This document shows, piece after piece, positions 23,640 to 35,823 of a DNA stretch of 64,000 nucleotides (the first letter of the stretch is position 1; each line of letters opens with the position of its first letter). Position numbers and translations under genes: made by a program. The stretch lies in contig BSBM01000597.1 of NCBI GenBank assembly GCA_027924585.1, positions 1,509,501-1,573,500 of the forward strand, read 5' to 3'. Source of the DNA: Larix kaempferi (taxonomy: Eukaryota > Streptophyta > Pinopsida > Pinales > Pinaceae). The notes below the pieces were generated by a model. It was given only the letters and a program-made list of their open reading frames with translations, searched no databases and had not been told where the DNA came from.

Positions 23640-24310
23640 ATTTTGATTTACATAATTTAGTTTTTTTTCAACAGTTATTTAGTTTATATAATATATATTT
23701 TGTAAGTAAGGATTATATTAAGCTAAAAACATATAAAATACATAGAGAGGTATGAAACCCACAATAGGGACTTCCCTTCTATTTGGAGAGACAATATTGC
23801 TTATACTTCTACTACCATTTAGCTACCAAAACTACCCCCTCGACATAGGGAAAACATTGTCTTTCAACCATTTTATCATCCATCCTATCATACAACTACC
23901 TATACCAGACATTAAAAATCAAACAGGGAGAACTAAGATAAAAAACAATTGATGGCCAAATAACTTAAGAGACTTGGTTATTGCCCGTAGGGCTTCCCAG
24001 TCATGGCTACATTGCATTTGTTGAATTGCACCCCTCAACCTACGGCTTCAATATGAACTACAACCCCAAATTTTTGGCAATGCCATCAATCTTCTTATGC
24101 ATGAGTCACAAGTCCGTGTGATGTTCCTTCCAGAAAAGGTGTTTGACAGACTCAGGTCTTGTTTTGCGTAAGATACATATATTGGGACCTGCAAACCCTC
24201 TTTTTAATAAGTTATCCCATGATAGGATCCTATTTTTAAAACAAATCCAAGAAAAAATTTAACTTTAAGAGGCTTATTCCACTTCCATAGTTTTTTGTGC
24301 CACCATGTTC
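23640..24310 (-). pseudogene. LINE 3' fragment with zf-RVT remnant
   Basis: On the minus strand about 24300-24130 encodes GPNICILRKTRPESVKHLF, a decayed form of the zinc-binding domain that follows RT in plant LINEs (CVLC...ESV.HLF..C). It resembles the intact counterpart at 42306-42106. The sequence trails to an A-rich end near 23700. It is probably a small LINE insertion inside the TIR element. Confidence 0.5.
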
Positions 24311-24689
24311 CACCATTTTCAGTAGAAACATGTGCAATAACTTCATCTTCGTCCTCATGCCAACATTGCCATGTAGTGACACCATCCTAATCATTCGCTT
24401 CAACATCCTCATCATCTTCATCATCGTTTTCACCATCATTAGAACATCATCATCATCATTTTTGTTTTTGTCATTTTATTCAAAGGATGACATACATGAT
24501 TTTTCTTCATTGTTTCATGCAGATCGTTCTCCAGAGAAGGGTTCTTCCCTCCACCTGTCATGATCGTTAGGACGCTGCAGACCCCCCCCCACCCTGTCGC
24601 TAGCGGGATCGTATGTATATTGTTTACATATAGTTTTGTTTTTATTGATTTACATATTGAAGCAAATTTTGTATACATGTACATGCGTT

Positions 24690-25575
24690 TAATTTTTTTT
24701 TGTAAGTAATAAAGCATTATATTACTTCAAAAGCAGAACAATATAAATGACTGTAGCAGAGGCTTGTGGCCATTCTTGATAAGGAAATTTTAAACATGCC
24801 ACTATGACTAGACATACCAATACTAGTAGAGTTATGACATAGGATATGAGAGATAACAAAATTTTCCCTTGAGACTGGGACAAAAGACTAAATGCTCGAT
24901 ACGAGAATAAACTTGTAAAAATTGATAACATAAACTTGTAGAGAAGACACATAGATAACAAGAGAGTTTTTATCATCCACATGGGGGAGGTCTCCACTTC
25001 AAGAAATGGGAGGAATTACATGCGACATAATGATGGTATTATAATTCGCAATGTCAACCTGGGGAGAGCCACTTCCTTGTCCAGAGAGTAAGGAAGTTAC
25101 TGATGAGATATTCTTGTCCATAAGCTCCATTTAGAAATGCAAGCCCTCCATATTTCGACGATTTTAAAAAACCATGTCACATAATTCCCAAACCACAAAC
25201 TCATCCCAAGGAGAACCAATAGTTGAGAAGATTGGAGAGTCACCATATGGATACTAATCCAAGGGAGGAGGATCCGTAGTGCGATTACCATGAGAATGAA
25301 TCTTACTTTCCAAGGTCGGAACGGGGGAAACCATTTTATCACCATAGCCCAGAGAGCGACCAATATCATCAAACCACTCAATACAATAGCACCAGTTGGT
25401 GGATGAAACCTCCCAATAAGGAGGGGTGGCGTTCTCTGTGATATCAACCATACCAGCAATGGAATTATGAAGATAAGACATATCAGAGACGGTGGAGGAG
25501 CCAATGGAGTGCAGAGCTCGGAAACGACCTACACTATCTCGGCAAGAGACCCCTATGAGCCACAAATGAGTCATA
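24690..25575 (-). pseudogene. Unrecognised minus-strand coding-like segment
   Basis: Overlapping minus ORFs (25574-25254, 25504-25097, 24997-24722) with frame changes. One frame reads YWEVSSTNWCYCIEWFDD and another has several hydrophobic stretches. An A-rich 3' end (plus-strand T8 followed by GTAAGTAATAAAG, about 24690-24710) suggests a retroposed sequence. No domain is identified. A short C-run lies just left of it (24582-24590). Confidence 0.25.
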
Positions 25576-25722
25576 GCATGAACCCAATAGAGGTTGTGAC
25601 AAATTATAACAATACTAGTAGTCGGGCATCAAGAGAAATCTCGAAAGGTATTTAAATAAAGAGATGAGAACCTACCATAATGGCGATGAAAAACTGTCCG
25701 TCTAGGCATTGAATGCAAAATC

Positions 25723-28060
25723 ATGTTTGAGGAGGATTCACCGGAGATTACTAGCAGGAAAGCACAAGTTACATTAAGGTCCTTCATTTCCACAATGTAC
25801 AAGATTAACTACTTTTGCCACAAGGTGATGCGAAGGATCATGCAATGCATTGGAGGTATATTAGAAAGGATTGAAGGAGGATCCATCATTAAGCAGGCCA
25901 AATGCTCAAGACTGGAATGCTTATTAAACTCGGCTCGGTGTGGGAGTATGTGCCACCACCTGGATCTCCCCACCAATGACCATTTGCTGTCATTTAATGC
26001 TTGAATGACACCCCATCTGGGGATACATGTGTTTAATTATTAATTGTTGTTTGTCTATACTTTTATCTAGGCACTCTACTAGCCAGGTTGTCTAGTGAGC
26101 ATCCATTTGACAACATGTTGGCCAGTGTCTCGCACGATGGCCATGACCCATTGACCCCCTTAGAGCACAATGAGGAGGTTCATCATGACACATGTACATT
26201 AAATTCATATTTATTTATTTTTTGAATCTACCAGTATCGGTGTTTTGTACGTTGACTGATACATTTTTTAATCTGTCTTTTAGGTGTTGATCTTGATTGT
26301 CATGCTCCTTTGGAGGATGAGATAACCAGGAACACGATCAAGGAGATTAGATAATAGCGTGGTCGACTGTGCATCCAGTTACAATACATGCACCTTGACT
26401 TCCCATCGGTACGGTCGATGTCCATGATGATTGATGAAGTTAATGGGTTGTTGGATATCCACCATAGGGCGGGGCTTCTAAGTAACATCTGGTAGACTTC
26501 TTTCAAGAGGAGGAGGAACTAGGTATTGGGTCTTGACAAATGGGAGGTGGTGAAAACCATAACAAGTGGAAATGATGTCAAAGGAACTTTGTTTGACATC
26601 CCTCCCGATCGCGCTACTGAACAGGCACTTCGACCGCGGGAGTTTAGGTTTGAGGCTGTTGTGCCTCATGTTTATGATAGGTTTATTAGAGCATGGGGAA
26701 TGTTCCCCCATGATGATCAAGTATCCTCATACCTTGTGAAACATATTTATGAATATTTCGTCTTACACATGCATCCCGATTACACGAGTATGCCTTCCTC
26801 TTTCTATGGCGTCAAGGGGATGCAATTATGAGTGTTTAGGGGCTTGTAGAGACCCTACTGCTATACCACCCCCTCTTTGATTGATTTCCATCCCTATTCG
26901 GAATGCCTTGCAATCCAAGGATGTAACTGAGCCATCGTAGCTCTGATTTGAGACACGTCCTTTGATGACAGGTTCCATGCGCACTTCATTGGGTAGCACT
27001 ACCGTTTCCATGCATGAGGAGAGGTCCAGACCACCCCCTGGACCTACAAATCCCGATTTATGGTATGTGGATGACTCGATTATTTGGATCCTTGACCATG
27101 AGACTCTAGTGGCATATTGTATAAGTTCCCAAGACTCGTACTTTCATCTGTATGAGAGATATAGGCCACCGTCGACACAACATGTATATTATGTACTTAA
27201 CTTTTTTTACTATACATCATTAAATAATAATCTTTAATACATTTACATCTAAAAGAATCAATTGAGTAATATTGATTTTTTTTTGTTTCCCCATGCAGAG
27301 GACCAAATTTATGGATTCACTTCGTTCTGCTTCTTCGTTGAATGACCATCCAACCATTGCCCCCAAGCATATCTCCATGGTACATATGCTAGTTCCCTTA
27401 TCCTAAGCTTGTAAGTTACATACATGCGTAAAATTGCAATTATTTTATTGTAAGTTTTGTGTTGTCCCTTGCTCAAATTGTACAGGGTAGAGGAAAAGGG
27501 ACTACAGAGGAGCAGGATATGCTGCAGTCTCCTTGAGATTCTGTTCATCGACCGATAGTCGATGAGGTACTATAACTTATGTTTCAATGCAATATAGAAT
27601 TCAAGATGATGTTTAATTTATACTGTTCATTTATTATTCTTTTATTGATTACATGCATGATGTCACCATACATAGGCTCATGTACAGTTGGGAATCGATG
27701 TTCCAGTGATGTTCACAGAGAAGTGGGAAAGGTTGATTCAACATCGTCCTAGTGAGGTCCCATTGACTTAGCATTGTCTTGGAGATGCCACACATGACGA
27801 TTTGGAAAATCTCAATGTGGAATCAAGCTAGGTAAGTTGATCCATCCACTTAAACTTTTAAAAATATGTCTTCTTATAAATTTTAAGTACTATTTAAATC
27901 TAGAACTAACTTACAGAGTTCAAAATTTGAAGTTTTTTTAGTTCCAATCTTTAGACAGTCTTTTTGATCACATGTTGTCCCAAAACTAAGGGCATGGTGC
28001 AAGAGGTACCAGAAGTTGGGATTACCACACAACCCATCAAGGGCCTGGTCCCCATATTGG
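25723..28060 (+). pseudogene. Decayed multi-exon gene inside the TIR element
   Basis: Several plus-strand open stretches of balanced composition alternate with AT-rich gaps that look like introns. The stretches are 25723-26004, 26071-26220, 26285-26355, 26526-26831, 26962-27237, about 27297-27380, 27485-27560 and 27676-27830. The gaps end in T-rich tracts plus AG, for example before 26071, 26284, 27297, 27485 and 27676. Peptides include FRFEAVVPHVYDRFIRAWGM and NPDLWYVDDSIIWILDHETL. Stops and frameshifts break it. Its position between the TIRs makes it the candidate transposase or an accessory gene of the element, but I see no DDE/D signature and cannot name the family. Confidence 0.4.
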
Positions 28061-28069
28061 TTGACACTT

Positions 28070-28770
28070 GTTCATGTTGTGCACTATTTTTATTGTTATG
28101 TATACATATAAACTTGTACTTTTTTATGAACTTGATGGATTATTTCGTATCATATTTTTTCTTCATGGATATATGATGTCTTATGTTTATGTCAACATGA
28201 GTTATTTATCTTATGTTTATGTTTATGTGGATGTGTATACATGTTATTTATCTTTATTAATTATGTTTATGCACATATATGTTAACTTTATCTTATATTT
28301 ATGTCGATGAGTGTACGTTATTTATCTTTATGTTTATGTCGATGACTGTATACATGTAATTTACCTTATGTTCATGTACATTATTTATCTTATGTCCATG
28401 TTTATGCCATTGATTATACAATTTACAATTTTACAATTCCAAATTACAAGTTTATGATTAGAAGTTACAGGTTTATCTTATGCTCATGTTCAATGTTTAT
28501 GTTATTTATCTTATATTCATTTTTCATTTACAATTCATGATGTCAATCACAATTTACAAGTCACAATTACAACTACAAGTTACAGTGTAATATTTAAATA
28601 CAATTTCACAATACCAACTCACAATTGTACAATTACAATTTAAGAAAATGATAATTAGATTTACAAATTACTAATTTTACAATAGGGAATTACAATTCAT
28701 GATGCTAGTTACAATTAACAATAACGATTAGAGTTACAATTTACAATTTACAATTACAAATCCCCTTGTT
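28070..28770. repeat. Low-complexity TTATGTTTATG / TTACAATTTACAA blocks
   Basis: 28090-28410 is built from TTTATGT, ATGTTATTTATCTT-type words, and 28420-28770 from ACAATTACAA words. Apparent hydrophobic ORFs here (27964-28176, 28068-28310) are low-complexity artefacts. Confidence 0.6.
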
Positions 28771-28784
28771 AGGGAAATGATTCA

Positions 28785-29920
28785 TATCACGTAAGACACA
28801 TAATATTATTGTTCTTCAATGGACTCTTAGATTGGATATTGAGACCAAGGATTCATCCCATGTTAGACAAATAATATTATTGTTCTTTAATGAACTCTTC
28901 AACTGCAAATTGAGATCAATTTTTGGAGATATGATATGTCAATTTCCCTTAACAATTTGCAAAATAAGCTGAACAAAAAACTTAGCAACCCTGACTACAA
29001 AGGGGTTCGAGGATAGTGGGTGAGCTATAAAGGGGTAAAGGTTACAAAGATTAGTGATTTTTGGGTGGGCCAAGTCTATGAGGGTAGTGGGTTAGAATTG
29101 CTTATGTGGGTATCATATGTGTGTCACTTATGTGGGTGACACAAGTGTGTTGCTTAAGTATCAAGGGATCCAAGGATAGTGCATTAGATATAAAGTGGTT
29201 GAGGTTATGTGAAATAATTGTTTAAGGCTTAGGGGTTTAGTGTAAATTAGCATCACTTATGTTTGCCCCATATGTGCATTGTATATCACATACATGTGTT
29301 TCCTATATTTTACCCTTAATATGTTAATTCAATTCTTATGTGGATTATGGGTTTATGTGTGTTTGTTAGTTTGATTAGTTTCTTATTTGTGTAAGTTAGT
29401 TGGGTTAGTTGATTATGTGTGTCTCTTAAGTGTGTTAGGTGTCTATGTGCATTAAATGCTTGTGTGGATTAAGGGTGTTATGAGGTTCAATGATAGTATG
29501 TGAGATATAAAGGGGGTTGAGGTTATGGGGGTTAGTGTTAGTGATCAAGGGGTTAGTTTAGTTTTCTATTAACACTTAGGCGTGTTTCCTATGTGCATAA
29601 AATGGGTGCATCACCTATGCAGACACTTTATGTTTATTAAGTGAGAATCAACATCATAGCAAAGGTTACCATTCTTATGTGGGTGACCAACACTTAGTTG
29701 GGTTGGTTTCTTAAGTGTGTCGAGTACATATGTGTGTTACAGGGTGAATTAGGTTGTTAAAGAGTTATGTGTTGGTGGTTTACTAAGAGTAGTGGGTTAA
29801 CTAAATGTGTTTGAGGTTATAAGGGTTTAGTGGTATAGGGGTAAGGGGATCATGGTGGTGGTTTTGGTGTCCCTTATGTGGGATACATGAGTGTGTGGAA
29901 TAACTGTGTTGCATAGGTGT
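28785..29920. repeat. Diverged internal repeats, no gene
   Basis: A 75-bp unit with ACACATAATATTATTGTTCTT is doubled at 28797-28930. From 28990 to 29850 words like GATAGTGNNTNAGATATAAAGGGGTTGAGGTTA and CTTATGTGGGT recur irregularly, typical of decayed transposon interior. No ORF with a recognisable domain. Confidence 0.4.
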
Positions 29921-29999
29921 GTCACCTATGTGTTCCCTTTAATTCATGAGTGTGGTTAGAGGGAAAGAAGAGAGGCAAAACCAATGGAAAAGTTAGAGA

Positions 30000-30175
30000 A
30001 CAACAACTCGATTGAGCTATTAAGGTTGATCCAATTTTTTTTGAAAGCTCTATCGATATTCTAGAAAAATCGATTGAGCTCCCACTTAATTGCACATTAA
30101 CCCTCAATCGAAGTATTTTCAAAATGCAGACAAATGCTTGATCTAGGTATTTAAATCCTCAATCGAGGGGTTTAA
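30000..30175. repeat. Right subterminal motif cluster
   Basis: Six variants of CTCGATTGAG / CCTCAATCGAGG within 170 bp (30008, 30049, 30068, 30109, 30137, 30158). This is the same motif as in the left cluster, about 0.9-1.0 kb from the right TIR. Confidence 0.55.
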
Positions 30176-30882
30176 AACAAGCTTTTAGCCCCTTTTTTCA
30201 AAAAAATATTTTTATTGCACTTTTTGGCAGACATAAGCCTTGTCCTAGGGTGCACCTTAGATGCCAAACTTGATACCAATGGATTCATCAACGAATCGTC
30301 TATCCATTGGCATACAATTTAAGGGTTTTTGAGTTCACATGATATATATTTTTTTAAATTTTCTTTTCTTTTGAAACTTACACTTACAAAACCATTTCCA
30401 CAACTTCGAATCATCACAAAGAAAAATAAACAACATAAAAAGTACACAACCAAAAAATTTCAAAAAATATATATGCCCTAGACCAGCGCGTGCTCTTCAA
30501 AAGGGCACTTTTTGTTTTTCATTTTTTGTAACCGGTAAAAAAAACGTTTATGTGCACACACATGTGTGCAAAATGCAATTAAAATTTTCAACAACCAGTT
30601 TCAAAAACTATTTTTTTTCCATCATAAATTAAAAAAAAATATGTGTGCCCCAGTGCATTTTATGTAGATTATGTTCATATATATACCTTTTTCAAATTTT
30701 TTTCATTTATCAGTATATTATTTTACGTGCACACAAGCCACTTGTAAACTTTTCTTGATATTTACAAGAACAAACCTATCATTAAATGCAAGTTTTTCAT
30801 ATATATATATATAGGTGGAAATATAATGCAATTCCCTACTATTTGTTTTTTTGTTGTGTGTCAAAATTCACAACGCATATAT

Positions 30883-31024
30883 GAGTTTTGAGGGCTTCGA
30901 TTTAATGAATGAGTAAAAAATTGAATTTCCATCGTCATTTTTCGCTAAAAAGTGAGTTTTGAGGGATTCGATTTAATGAATGAGTAAAAAATTGAATTTC
31001 CATCAACATTTTTGGCTAAAAAGT
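30883..31024 (+). repeat. 71-bp tandem duplication next to the right TIR
   Basis: GAGTTTTGAGGGCTTCGATT at 30883 recurs at 30954 (GAGTTTTGAGGGATTCGATT). Both units end in a GCTAAAAAGTG string, which in the second copy runs into the TIR. It therefore duplicates part of the transposon terminus. Confidence 0.75.
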
Positions 31025-31036
31025 GTTACCCATCTT
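31015..31036 (-). repeat. Right terminal inverted repeat
   Basis: The minus-strand reading AAGATGGGTAACACTTTTTA then GC matches the left TIR except at one position. Confidence 0.8.
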
Positions 31037-32700
31037 CAATAGACTGCAAATGCTAAATACAAAAATCCCCACCGAATAGGCCCTCCATATAATGCCTCTA
31101 CCTCCAAACATTGGAGTACCCAACACCCATATCAATCGAAGACCTAACAAACAAAGGCTTATCTAAAGTATGGAAAAAATTTAAGGGGGGCATGTTCCAT
31201 ATAATCTTACCTCTAGATTTTGCATATGATATGGAGAACACAAGCCAACACCACTAGCACCTAGACTTTGTGCAATTGAGCCTCCACTACTAGAAAAAAC
31301 AAGAGAAGGGGTCTTCAAACATCCACCCAGAGAGAAATAACTTCACTAGTAACCAAACTTGATCCAATTCTTTGTTTGGAAATCCAATCTCTTGGTAGCC
31401 TTTCATATGAGCCGGTTGTTTCTCTGCACTTTTGGGATCCCCTTCCTCACACCCAAAATCCTCCAATCTAACACATGACCCACCTGCATTTAGAATAGAC
31501 TCTTGAGACTCCTTCGCCCAAGATTGCTTTTTAAATGGCATAAAACAATCTGCAACTAGGTGCCCATCATATTTGTGACAATGGACACACCTAAGAGGCA
31601 CCATTTTACAATCCAAAGCTTGTACAAAAGAACAGGACCTGCTTTTGTAGAACCATGATCTCATTCAAACCATCTCTTAAATTTGTCTTTACTAAAATAT
31701 GAGCTACCACCATCACACCAAGTTTTTTAAAAGACAATTAAACTTCTATGAATCGTAAGTCATTACCTATTCCTTTAAAAATTATTACGTTAAAAAATTG
31801 ATAGGGAAACTAGGCAACTTACCCATGCCACACTTGTTCCATCCTCTCTCTCCTTACATCAAAAAATATGGCCACATTTCAAATACAAAGGGATAGTATC
31901 CCAAAACCAAGTCCTCACCAGGCCTTTTAACACATCTAAAGCCGAGCAAAATAAAAATGTCATCCATCCCCTAGCAAGCACATAAGAGATCGACGTATAA
32001 ACCAACAAATTCTCCGAACATCTAAACAACCAACGCTTCAAAGTTTTATCTCCCATATGTTGCCCATCAAAACAACCTACAAGGACCAACTCTGCCATCT
32101 CTACTACATCATTCATTTTAGTTTCTCACCTAAAACTAAATTCAGAGGTTCGTTCCACTGCTTTATACTCTTTTTTTTCCTTTCTTTCATCCAGAATTAG
32201 GTTTACCACTCCTAACCGATGACCTAATATTAGGACTAGGAGCACCATGCCTAGCACCACAAAACTCCACAAAATATAAATATTTACTAATGAACCCCAA
32301 CCCAAAACTAACATCACCACCCAAAACAAAACTAGCTTGGGGAATGCATGTTAAAGGGTTGCACATAGAAAAATACTCTAAAAGAAAGAAAGAACAATAA
32401 CAATAACATTATCTCGAGAAACAAAAGGCATCAGTGACACCCCATCTAATGGCGTGTAAAATCCCTCTTTGACATTGTGATAAAAAGTATCATATCTACC
32501 ATCACCCACCAATCTAGGGGACCCTCGAGAGTACAAGTTGCGTAGGGAACATTGAATGGATTTAACACCATCCATGCTTTTAGAACCAAATAAGATACCC
32601 ACTTTTTCTCATGAAGCCAAAGTTTTTTTGTGATCAAATCTCAAAGCCCAAGTACTAGGATCTAGACCCCTTTGTAAATTTCGCCCGTGGAAAAGAATAA
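31037..32700 (-). pseudogene. LINE ORF1, DUF4283 and zinc knuckle (5' part of split LINE)
   Basis: The minus strand runs from about 32640. 32602-32378 and 32116-31859 hold the DUF4283-like gag domain: LVGCFDGQHMGDKTLKRWLF, YVLARGWMTFLF and a W-rich end. 31664-31290 begins with ALDCKMVPLRCVHCHKYDGH, then LVADCFMP, a CCHC zinc knuckle (C-x2-C-x4-H-x4-C) as in plant L1 ORF1. ORF1 proteins bind the LINE RNA in the cytoplasmic RNP. Stops and frameshifts disrupt it. The matching ORF2 begins left of the insert at about 22730, a normal ORF1-ORF2 spacing once the insert is removed. Confidence 0.75.
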
Positions 32701-33137
32701 CTCTTTTCCCCAAAGAGTCTTTGGAGTAATCAACGAACTCATATTAATCTATCCCAAAGTCTATCTAACCATATAGAAATCCTAGGTCTTCAAGCCTATG
32801 ATAGTCCCTCAGGCTTAACAAAAATCAATTATAAGTCTGAGTGGCTAAACTTATAGCTAATGATGAAGAATAGTGAAGCTATTTTTAGAGTTCCTCCTAA
32901 CCAGATCATATACTTCCCATGACGTTTGTGCTCATTCATTGTTTTAATCTCTCTCATACTAGGAGGAACTAATTCCTATGTGAATCAGGGTAAAATCAAA
33001 GCTAAATATTTGGATTTATCCTTCTATTATAGTGTTGGATAAGGTCTTGATTCGTGAAAGAGAGAGAACTAATCTCCAACGATTTGTTGTAGAGAGAGGG
33101 GAAAAGACAGAGAGCCTTTGACCCATTGAAGGGAAGA

Positions 33138-33157
33138 ACACACACACACACACACAC
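33138..33157 (+). repeat. (AC)n microsatellite
   Basis: Ten AC repeats in otherwise unremarkable sequence. The stretch 32700-34250 contains no gene that I can support. Confidence 0.8.
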
Positions 33158-34067
33158 TCTTCTACCATTACCTCTTCCTGAATCTTCTATCCATGTTTTG
33201 ATGTGTCAGAGTCTGTGTTGAGTCTGAGTCTATGAGGTCCTTCATCTAAGTCCGAGTTTGTATTTGACAGAAGAGGAGACTAGATTGGGAGCAATCGGAT
33301 TCAGATAAGCCTTTGCAACAAACAAACTCCAAGGGAATGGATGTGCCAAATCAATCATTTAAGATGGAGATCAATGCAATCTTTCAATAATTGTGGGGCT
33401 TTTATTTCAAGTACATTTTATTATTCTTTTGAATGATCAATTATCTCTACCTTGTTCTATGCTCGTAAACCCTTGAAACCTTATTCCTTTCATTTCATTG
33501 ATCTCATTCATTATCAGTAATTTCTTCAACCTTTCAATGAGGGTTTGCTTATGTTCTTCATCGTCCTCATTGTCCAGTTTGATGTCAATTATCCATACAA
33601 CACTATAAATAACATCTCTCCATTTTTTAATTGTTTGCATGTTGTCTCAATACTTTTATTAGTGGTTGCTCAGTCTTTAGCGAAACCCATACATTCATAT
33701 TCTTTAATTATAATTATGGTTAGATTTATTTTATTTTATTATCTTGGTACACTTTTTTTAGGTTTATTTTTTATTATCAATTTTACATGATGCACCTCAA
33801 CTTTTCTTTCATTTTAGTTTATAAGATATTATACTTTACATATCTCATTCGACAAATGCTAAATTCTTAAGGCATAGGGCCAAGTCAACAATATGGCTTG
33901 AAGCCATTACAAAAATATACTAATTATGAGCTCAATATGTCACTTACCAAAATAAAACCTAGGTGAGGAGGATAATGATCCATCCTACAACCACTCAAGC
34001 TAAACATAATTAACATGATAAATCCAAAATTCATAAAAATAAAAAACTAATATATGATATATGTATA

Positions 34068-34068
<1 letters not shown>

Positions 34069-34109
<41 letters not shown>

Positions 34110-34110
34110 G
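34069..34110 (+). repeat. (CA)n(TA)n microsatellite
   Basis: About 17 CA repeats followed by a short TA run, close to the presumed 3' end of the second LINE. Confidence 0.8.
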
Positions 34111-34249
34111 TCAGGAGAAAAAAAAAACTATAACTTGATATTCATATTTTGAATCAAAGTTATAATATCTTTTACATCAAAGTATAAACATAGTAATCAA
34201 TATGATTTCCACCAATAGTCTCAACAAGCACTGTATTACAAAATAAACA

Positions 34250-34721
34250 AAACTAAACTTCTTTGCATCCAATGTTTTATTCTAGTCTCGACAAATGAAG
34301 GATATTATCTCCAATTCTTTGATGAACAGTTCAGTCTACCCATAAAATACTGAGATTTCAAAAATAGATAGCAAAAGACTCCTAATAAGTATTGAAAATA
34401 GATAGCAAAAGAATCCTAATAAGCATTGAAAACATATAGCAAAAGACTCCTAATAAGCATTGAAGGAACCTTTAGAAATTTTGATGAAATCTTGGAATTC
34501 TTAAAAAAAGTATGCCTTTTGGATCCCCAACATCTCTTTTTGACATGTGATCAGCCATAGTATTAAATTAACGATAGATATGTGTGAAAGACAATTGAGT
34601 AAATGAGGCATGAAGTTATTTAATCCGAGCACCATTACTCCAAGGTAGTAACCTGTAGAGTTTCCTTACCCTCAGTGCAATCCACGATAGTTTTTGAATC
34701 ACCTAAAACTTGTAATGCCAA
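34250..34721 (-). pseudogene. LINE RNase H C-terminal part and 3' region (left of copia insertion)
   Basis: Minus-strand reading continues the LINE RNase H begun at 41742-41990: LALQVLGDSKTIVDCTEGKE spans the copia insertion point, with the GDS catalytic motif. Further on, sequence resembling ADHMSKRDVGD marks the end of the domain. Stops are present. It shows that the right and left flanks of the copia were one LINE. Confidence 0.65.
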
Positions 34722-34726
34722 AATTT
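34722..34726 (+). repeat. Copia target site duplication (left)
   Basis: AATTT, repeated at 41742-41746 directly outside the other LTR. Confidence 0.75.
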
Positions 34727-35228
34727 AGTTAAGTTTAGCCTAAATTTACAAGCAAGATCACTGAAAGAAACACAATCACAAGATAGAAAAATATTTACAC
34801 TGGGAAACCCTCATGGGGTAGAAAACCCAGCAAAGCTTTCCTCAATATAGATAATCAACCAATACAAAGATGTAGTCCCCAAACAAGAGCTCCTTCTCCT
34901 CCTATGCAAATCTCTCTCTCTCTCCCATGCGCAATACACAAGTGAGTGAATGAGTGATAAGTGAGGAACACACCTCCTCTACTTATACTCATCTTTTAAC
35001 TTACTTTTCACCCTAACTGGGCCGACCTATCCTAAGAGAGTCTAATAACCCCTAAACAACTAACTCAGGGCCGACCCCACATGGGAGATCTAATAACCCT
35101 AGTTACCACATTATCTCGGAGGAATAAACATCTATGGATTATACAATAGGGTCTCCACGGAGGAATGAAACATATCCGGAATAATAAAGTACAAATATAA
35201 TATTCTTAGAAGTTACAATATCTCAACA
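34727..35228 (-). repeat. Copia 3' LTR
   Basis: 502 bp. It ends ATATCTCAACA on the plus strand. Its first base is A where the partner has T (AGTTAAG against TGTTAAG), a mutated terminus. A CT microsatellite lies at 34910-34926. Confidence 0.9.
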
Positions 35229-35237
35229 CTCCCCCTT
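35229..35237 (-). other. Copia polypurine tract
   Basis: Minus-strand AAGGGGGAG directly against the 3' LTR. It primes plus-strand DNA synthesis. Confidence 0.8.
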
Positions 35238-35407
35238 AACGAGAAGGATATTATAACAACATCTGCAGGAGCAAGGAGTCATCAACTACATGATACATGA
35301 TACATATATAAATCATTGGAAGCTTTCTCTAACATCATCAGTAACTCAACCACTTACTGGAACATCTTTAGTATTGAGTCTTCATCTTCTGCAGCATCCG
35401 AACAGCT

Positions 35408-35788
35408 ACAACAATATCATCATCTGGATCTTCTCGATCGACAACATCATCTGGATCATCTCGATCAACAACATCATCTGGATTATTTCGATCAACATCA
35501 CCATCTGGATCATCTTGATCAACAGTATCATCATATGGATCAACATCATCATCTGGATCATCTCGATCAATAGTATCATCATCTGGATCATCTCGATCAA
35601 CATAATCATCTAGATCATCTCGATCAATAGTATCATCATCTGGATCATCTCGATCAACAGTATCATCATCTGGATCATCTCAATCAACAATATCATCATC
35701 TGGATCATCTTGATCAACAATATCATCATCTGGATCATCTCGATCAACAATATCATCATCTGGATCATCTCGATCAACAGTATCATCA
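35408..35788 (-). repeat. Copia array A, about 13 units of 27-30 bp
   Basis: The plus-strand unit is ATCATCTGGATCATCTCGAT plus CAACA(GT), with small indels and single-base variants. The minus frame reads as Ile/Met/Leu decamers (35609-35406, 35813-35610). No stop interrupts most units because the unit is usually a multiple of three. Confidence 0.9.
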
Positions 35789-35823
35789 TAGCAGCATACT
35801 CTGCAATACACATGATCCAATTA

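Larger units (their letters stand above)
23056..31036. mobile_element. Probable DNA transposon of about 8 kb with 22-bp TIRs, inserted in a LINE
   Basis: The two ends are inverted copies of AAGATGGGTAACACTTTTT(G/A)GC. LINE sequence flanks both sides in the correct order (ORF1 on the right, endonuclease on the left), so the block is a clean insertion. Flanks CCATA (23051-23055) and CAATA (31037-31041) could be an imperfect 5-bp target duplication, but this is not secure. Subterminal clusters of a TCGATCGA-like motif lie near both ends. A decayed intron-containing gene and LINE debris lie inside. The superfamily is undetermined: the ends do not begin CACTA, and TIRs beginning GGG are also seen in Mutator-like elements. 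Confidence 0.65.

Noticed and set aside
28068-28310. Hydrophobic 80-aa ORF as a small membrane protein
   Set aside because: It is read from TTATGTTTATG low-complexity DNA, so hydrophobicity is a by-product of composition.
23056-31036. CACTA transposon
   Set aside because: Subterminal repeats fit, but the TIR does not start CACTA and no 3-bp target duplication is visible.
35406-35813. Ile/Met-rich ORFs on the minus strand as genes
   Set aside because: They are frames of tandem array A; the same array is open in several frames.
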